Assembly (NCBI GenBank): GCA_965247075.1 | Contig: CBDFGK010000002.1 | Span: forward strand, 992,001 to 1,056,000 | Reading direction: 5' to 3' | DNA from: CBDFGK01 sp965247075 | GTDB taxonomy: Bacteria > Pseudomonadota > Gammaproteobacteria > Pseudomonadales > Halieaceae | Length of the DNA stretch: 64,000 nt | Shown: one piece after another, positions 62,507 to 64,000 of the stretch | How positions within the stretch are numbered: position 1 is the first letter of the stretch | How the letters are laid out: each line of letters opens with the position of its first letter | Program-made: the position numbers and the translations under genes | Notes under the pieces: model-generated | What the model was told of the DNA's origin: nothing | Databases searched by the model: none | What the model saw: the letters and a program-made list of their open reading frames with translations, nothing else

Positions 62507-64000
62507 CTATTTCTTGGGCTTTTTGGCCTTCTTGCGCGGTTTGCTATCCAATTTAGGCTTAGGCCTTTTGGATTTACCTGCACCGCCACCGCTGGCCTTG
62601 GATATTCTTAACTGCTGACCGGATACCCGCACCTTGCTGAGGTGATCAAATATCTCCCGGGGCATGCCGTCGGGCATATCCACCGTGCTGTATTCCTCAT
62701 AGATTTCGATACGACCAATGTATTCCGCATCAATCTCCGCTTCATTGGCAATAGCGCCGACGATATTGCCCGGCTTTACCCCGTGAGTGTGACCCACTTC
62801 AATACGAAACCGGTCCATGCGCCTATCGGGGGACGGCTGGTCTTCTTCGCGCTTGTCCGCATGACGCGGCGGCCGATTTCCACGCTCAGGACGTTCCCCG
62901 CGTTCCTTGCGAGGTTTGTCTTTATGCAGACGTTCTTTTTCAAACAACGGCTGCTTGCCCTGTGACAGGTTCGCCAGCGCCGCAGCGATCTCAATAACCG
63001 GTACGCCATATTCGTGTTGGTACTCTTCCACCAACACCCGAAATTTGTCCAGTTCATGGCTATCCAGGGCTTCGCTAATTCTGGCCTTGAAGCGTTTCAC
63101 GCGGGTATCAGAAACATCCGCCGCTGTGGGCAGCTCCATTTTCTCTATCTTCTTACCGGTGGATCTCTCGATCGCGCTCAGCAGGCGGCGCTCTCGATTG
63201 GAGGCAAACAGAATCGCCTCGCCACTGCGCCCGGCCCTGCCGGTACGTCCCACCCGGTGTACATAGGCTTCTACATCGTAGGGAATATCATAGTTGATCA
63301 CGTGGGAGATGCGCTCTACGTCCAAACCGCGGGCCGCCACGTCGGTGGCGACCAGGATATCCAGTCGGCCTTTCTTGAGGCCATCTATGGTTTTTTCCCG
63401 CTGCGCCTGGGGAATATCACCATTCAGGGCAGCAGCGGTGTAACCCCGTGCATTGAGCTTTTCTGCCAGCTCAGCGGTAGCAATCCTGGTGCGCACAAAT
63501 ACGATGATGCCGTCGAATTCTTCCACTTCCAGAATGCGCGTGAGTGCATCGAGCTTGTGCAGGCCTGCCACCATCCACACCCGTTGACGGATAGTCTCGG
63601 CGGTGGTCTGCTTGACCTTGATAATGACTTCTTCCGGGTCTTTCAGGTAGCGCTGGGTAATGCGTTTGATGGCCTGTGGCATGGTGGCCGAAAACAGCAC
63701 TACCTGGCGCTCATCGGGGGTTTGCTCAAGAATCCATTCCACGTCATCGATAAAACCCATGCGCAGCATTTCATCGGCCTCATCAAGCACCAGGGTTTTC
63801 AGGTTGGCCAGCTTCAGCGAGCCCTTGCGCATGTGGTCCATGACCCGTCCGGGCGTACCCACCGCCACGTGGCAACCGCGTTGCAGGGCCTTGAGCTGGG
63901 GTCGGTAATCCTGGCCACCGTATATGGGCAGCACATGAAAACCGGGCAGGTGCGTGGCATAACGCTGGAATGCCTCGGCCACCTGGATCGCCAGTTCGCG
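62507..64000 (-). CDS. deaD: DEAD-box RNA helicase, CsdA/DeaD type (partial)
   Basis: The gene enters from the right edge; about 497 residues are seen, beginning RELAIQVAEAF (motif Ia). Visible motifs are TPGRVMD (Ib), VLDEADEML (II), FSATM (III), VFVRTR (IV), ATDVAARGLD (V) and HRVGRTGRAGR (VI), followed by a basic linker and a DbpA/CsdA RNA-binding domain (FRIEVGHTHGVKPGNIVGAI). The tail is Lys/Pro-rich (KSKRPKPKLDSKPRKKAKKP). It unwinds RNA in ribosome assembly and cold adaptation. The N-terminal Q motif and Walker A lie outside the window. Confidence 0.95.
   Translation of the reverse strand, partial: RELAIQVAEAFQRYATHLPGFHVLPIYGGQDYRPQLKALQRGCHVAVGTPGRVMDHMRKGSLKLANLKTLVLDEADEMLRMGFIDDVEWILEQTPDERQVVLFSATMPQAIKRITQRYLKDPEEVIIKVKQTTAETIRQRVWMVAGLHKLDALTRILEVEEFDGIIVFVRTRIATAELAEKLNARGYTAAALNGDIPQAQREKTIDGLKKGRLDILVATDVAARGLDVERISHVINYDIPYDVEAYVHRVGRTGRAGRSGEAILFASNRERRLLSAIERSTGKKIEKMELPTAADVSDTRVKRFKARISEALDSHELDKFRVLVEEYQHEYGVPVIEIAAALANLSQGKQPLFEKERLHKDKPRKERGERPERGNRPPRHADKREEDQPSPDRRMDRFRIEVGHTHGVKPGNIVGAIANEAEIDAEYIGRIEIYEEYSTVDMPDGMPREIFDHLSKVRVSGQQLRISKASGGGAGKSKRPKPKLDSKPRKKAKKPKK

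Overview
The window reads as chromosome of an aerobic, probably marine gammaproteobacterium. The smc-zipA-ligA block, the ccmABCDEFGHI operon, ttcA, rapA, tesA beside a YbbA/YbbP exporter, a WS/DGAT acyltransferase, an epoxide hydrolase and a large TonB-dependent receptor beside an amidohydrolase and a DUF3604 protein together suggest the Cellvibrionales/Halieaceae type of lineage. This is inference from gene content; no rRNA or tRNA gene is present. The core is GC-rich and densely coded. Two AT-richer blocks (25.8-31.2 kb and 45.6-47.9 kb) and an IS cluster (57.9-61.9 kb) stand out as acquired DNA.

Layout. 1-2.3 kb: a 2-oxoacid:ferredoxin oxidoreductase alpha subunit (partial) coupled to a GltD-like iron-sulphur flavoprotein. 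2.4-9.3 kb: operon smc-zipA-ligA-lytic transglycosylase lipoprotein. 9.5-17.3 kb: ttcA followed, with overlapping or closely spaced genes, by the whole cytochrome c maturation system I. 17.4-23.7 kb: mdh, a TetR regulator, a YbbAP-type ABC exporter, tesA and a PhzF-family protein. 23.8-25.8 kb: a haem-motif lipoprotein followed by truncated DUF1501 and DUF899 genes. 25.8-31.2 kb: a defence-type operon res-TIR-mod. 31.3-32.6 kb: a frameshifted ISNCY-like element. 32.6-33.6 kb: two truncated genes facing away from each other. 33.7-40.2 kb: TonB receptor, amidohydrolase and DUF3604 protein, with a Fur-box-like site between the last two. 40.4-42.1 kb: unknown membrane proteins and empty DNA. 42.2-45.5 kb: methyltransferase, TPR/TonB-C-like secreted protein and an alkylsulfatase-like metallo-hydrolase. 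45.6-47.9 kb: an AAA ATPase plus a small nuclease-like protein. 48.3-57.2 kb: WS/DGAT, TatD, RapA, SnoaL-like protein, XRE-like protein, small basic protein, GST and epoxide hydrolase. 57.3-62.1 kb: a methyltransferase gene split by two IS4 elements, one of which carries an ISL3 element. 62.3-64 kb: an HrpB-like remnant and a DEAD-box RNA helicase (partial).

Most notable biology. (1) A TIR-domain gene lies between the restriction (helicase-nuclease) and modification (N6-adenine methylase) genes of a type III-like restriction-modification operon, joined to both by overlapping codons. The TIR protein carries a beta-sandwich-like domain and an unassigned C-terminus. This is the best candidate for an undescribed combined system. 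(2) A second two-gene unit pairs an ABC-type ATPase with a small protein holding a possible D-(x)n-E-x-K nuclease motif, preceded by a perfect 10-bp inverted repeat. (3) The IS insertions can be undone on paper: target duplications are exact, and removing the elements restores a 211-residue methyltransferase and a 383-residue transposase in frame.
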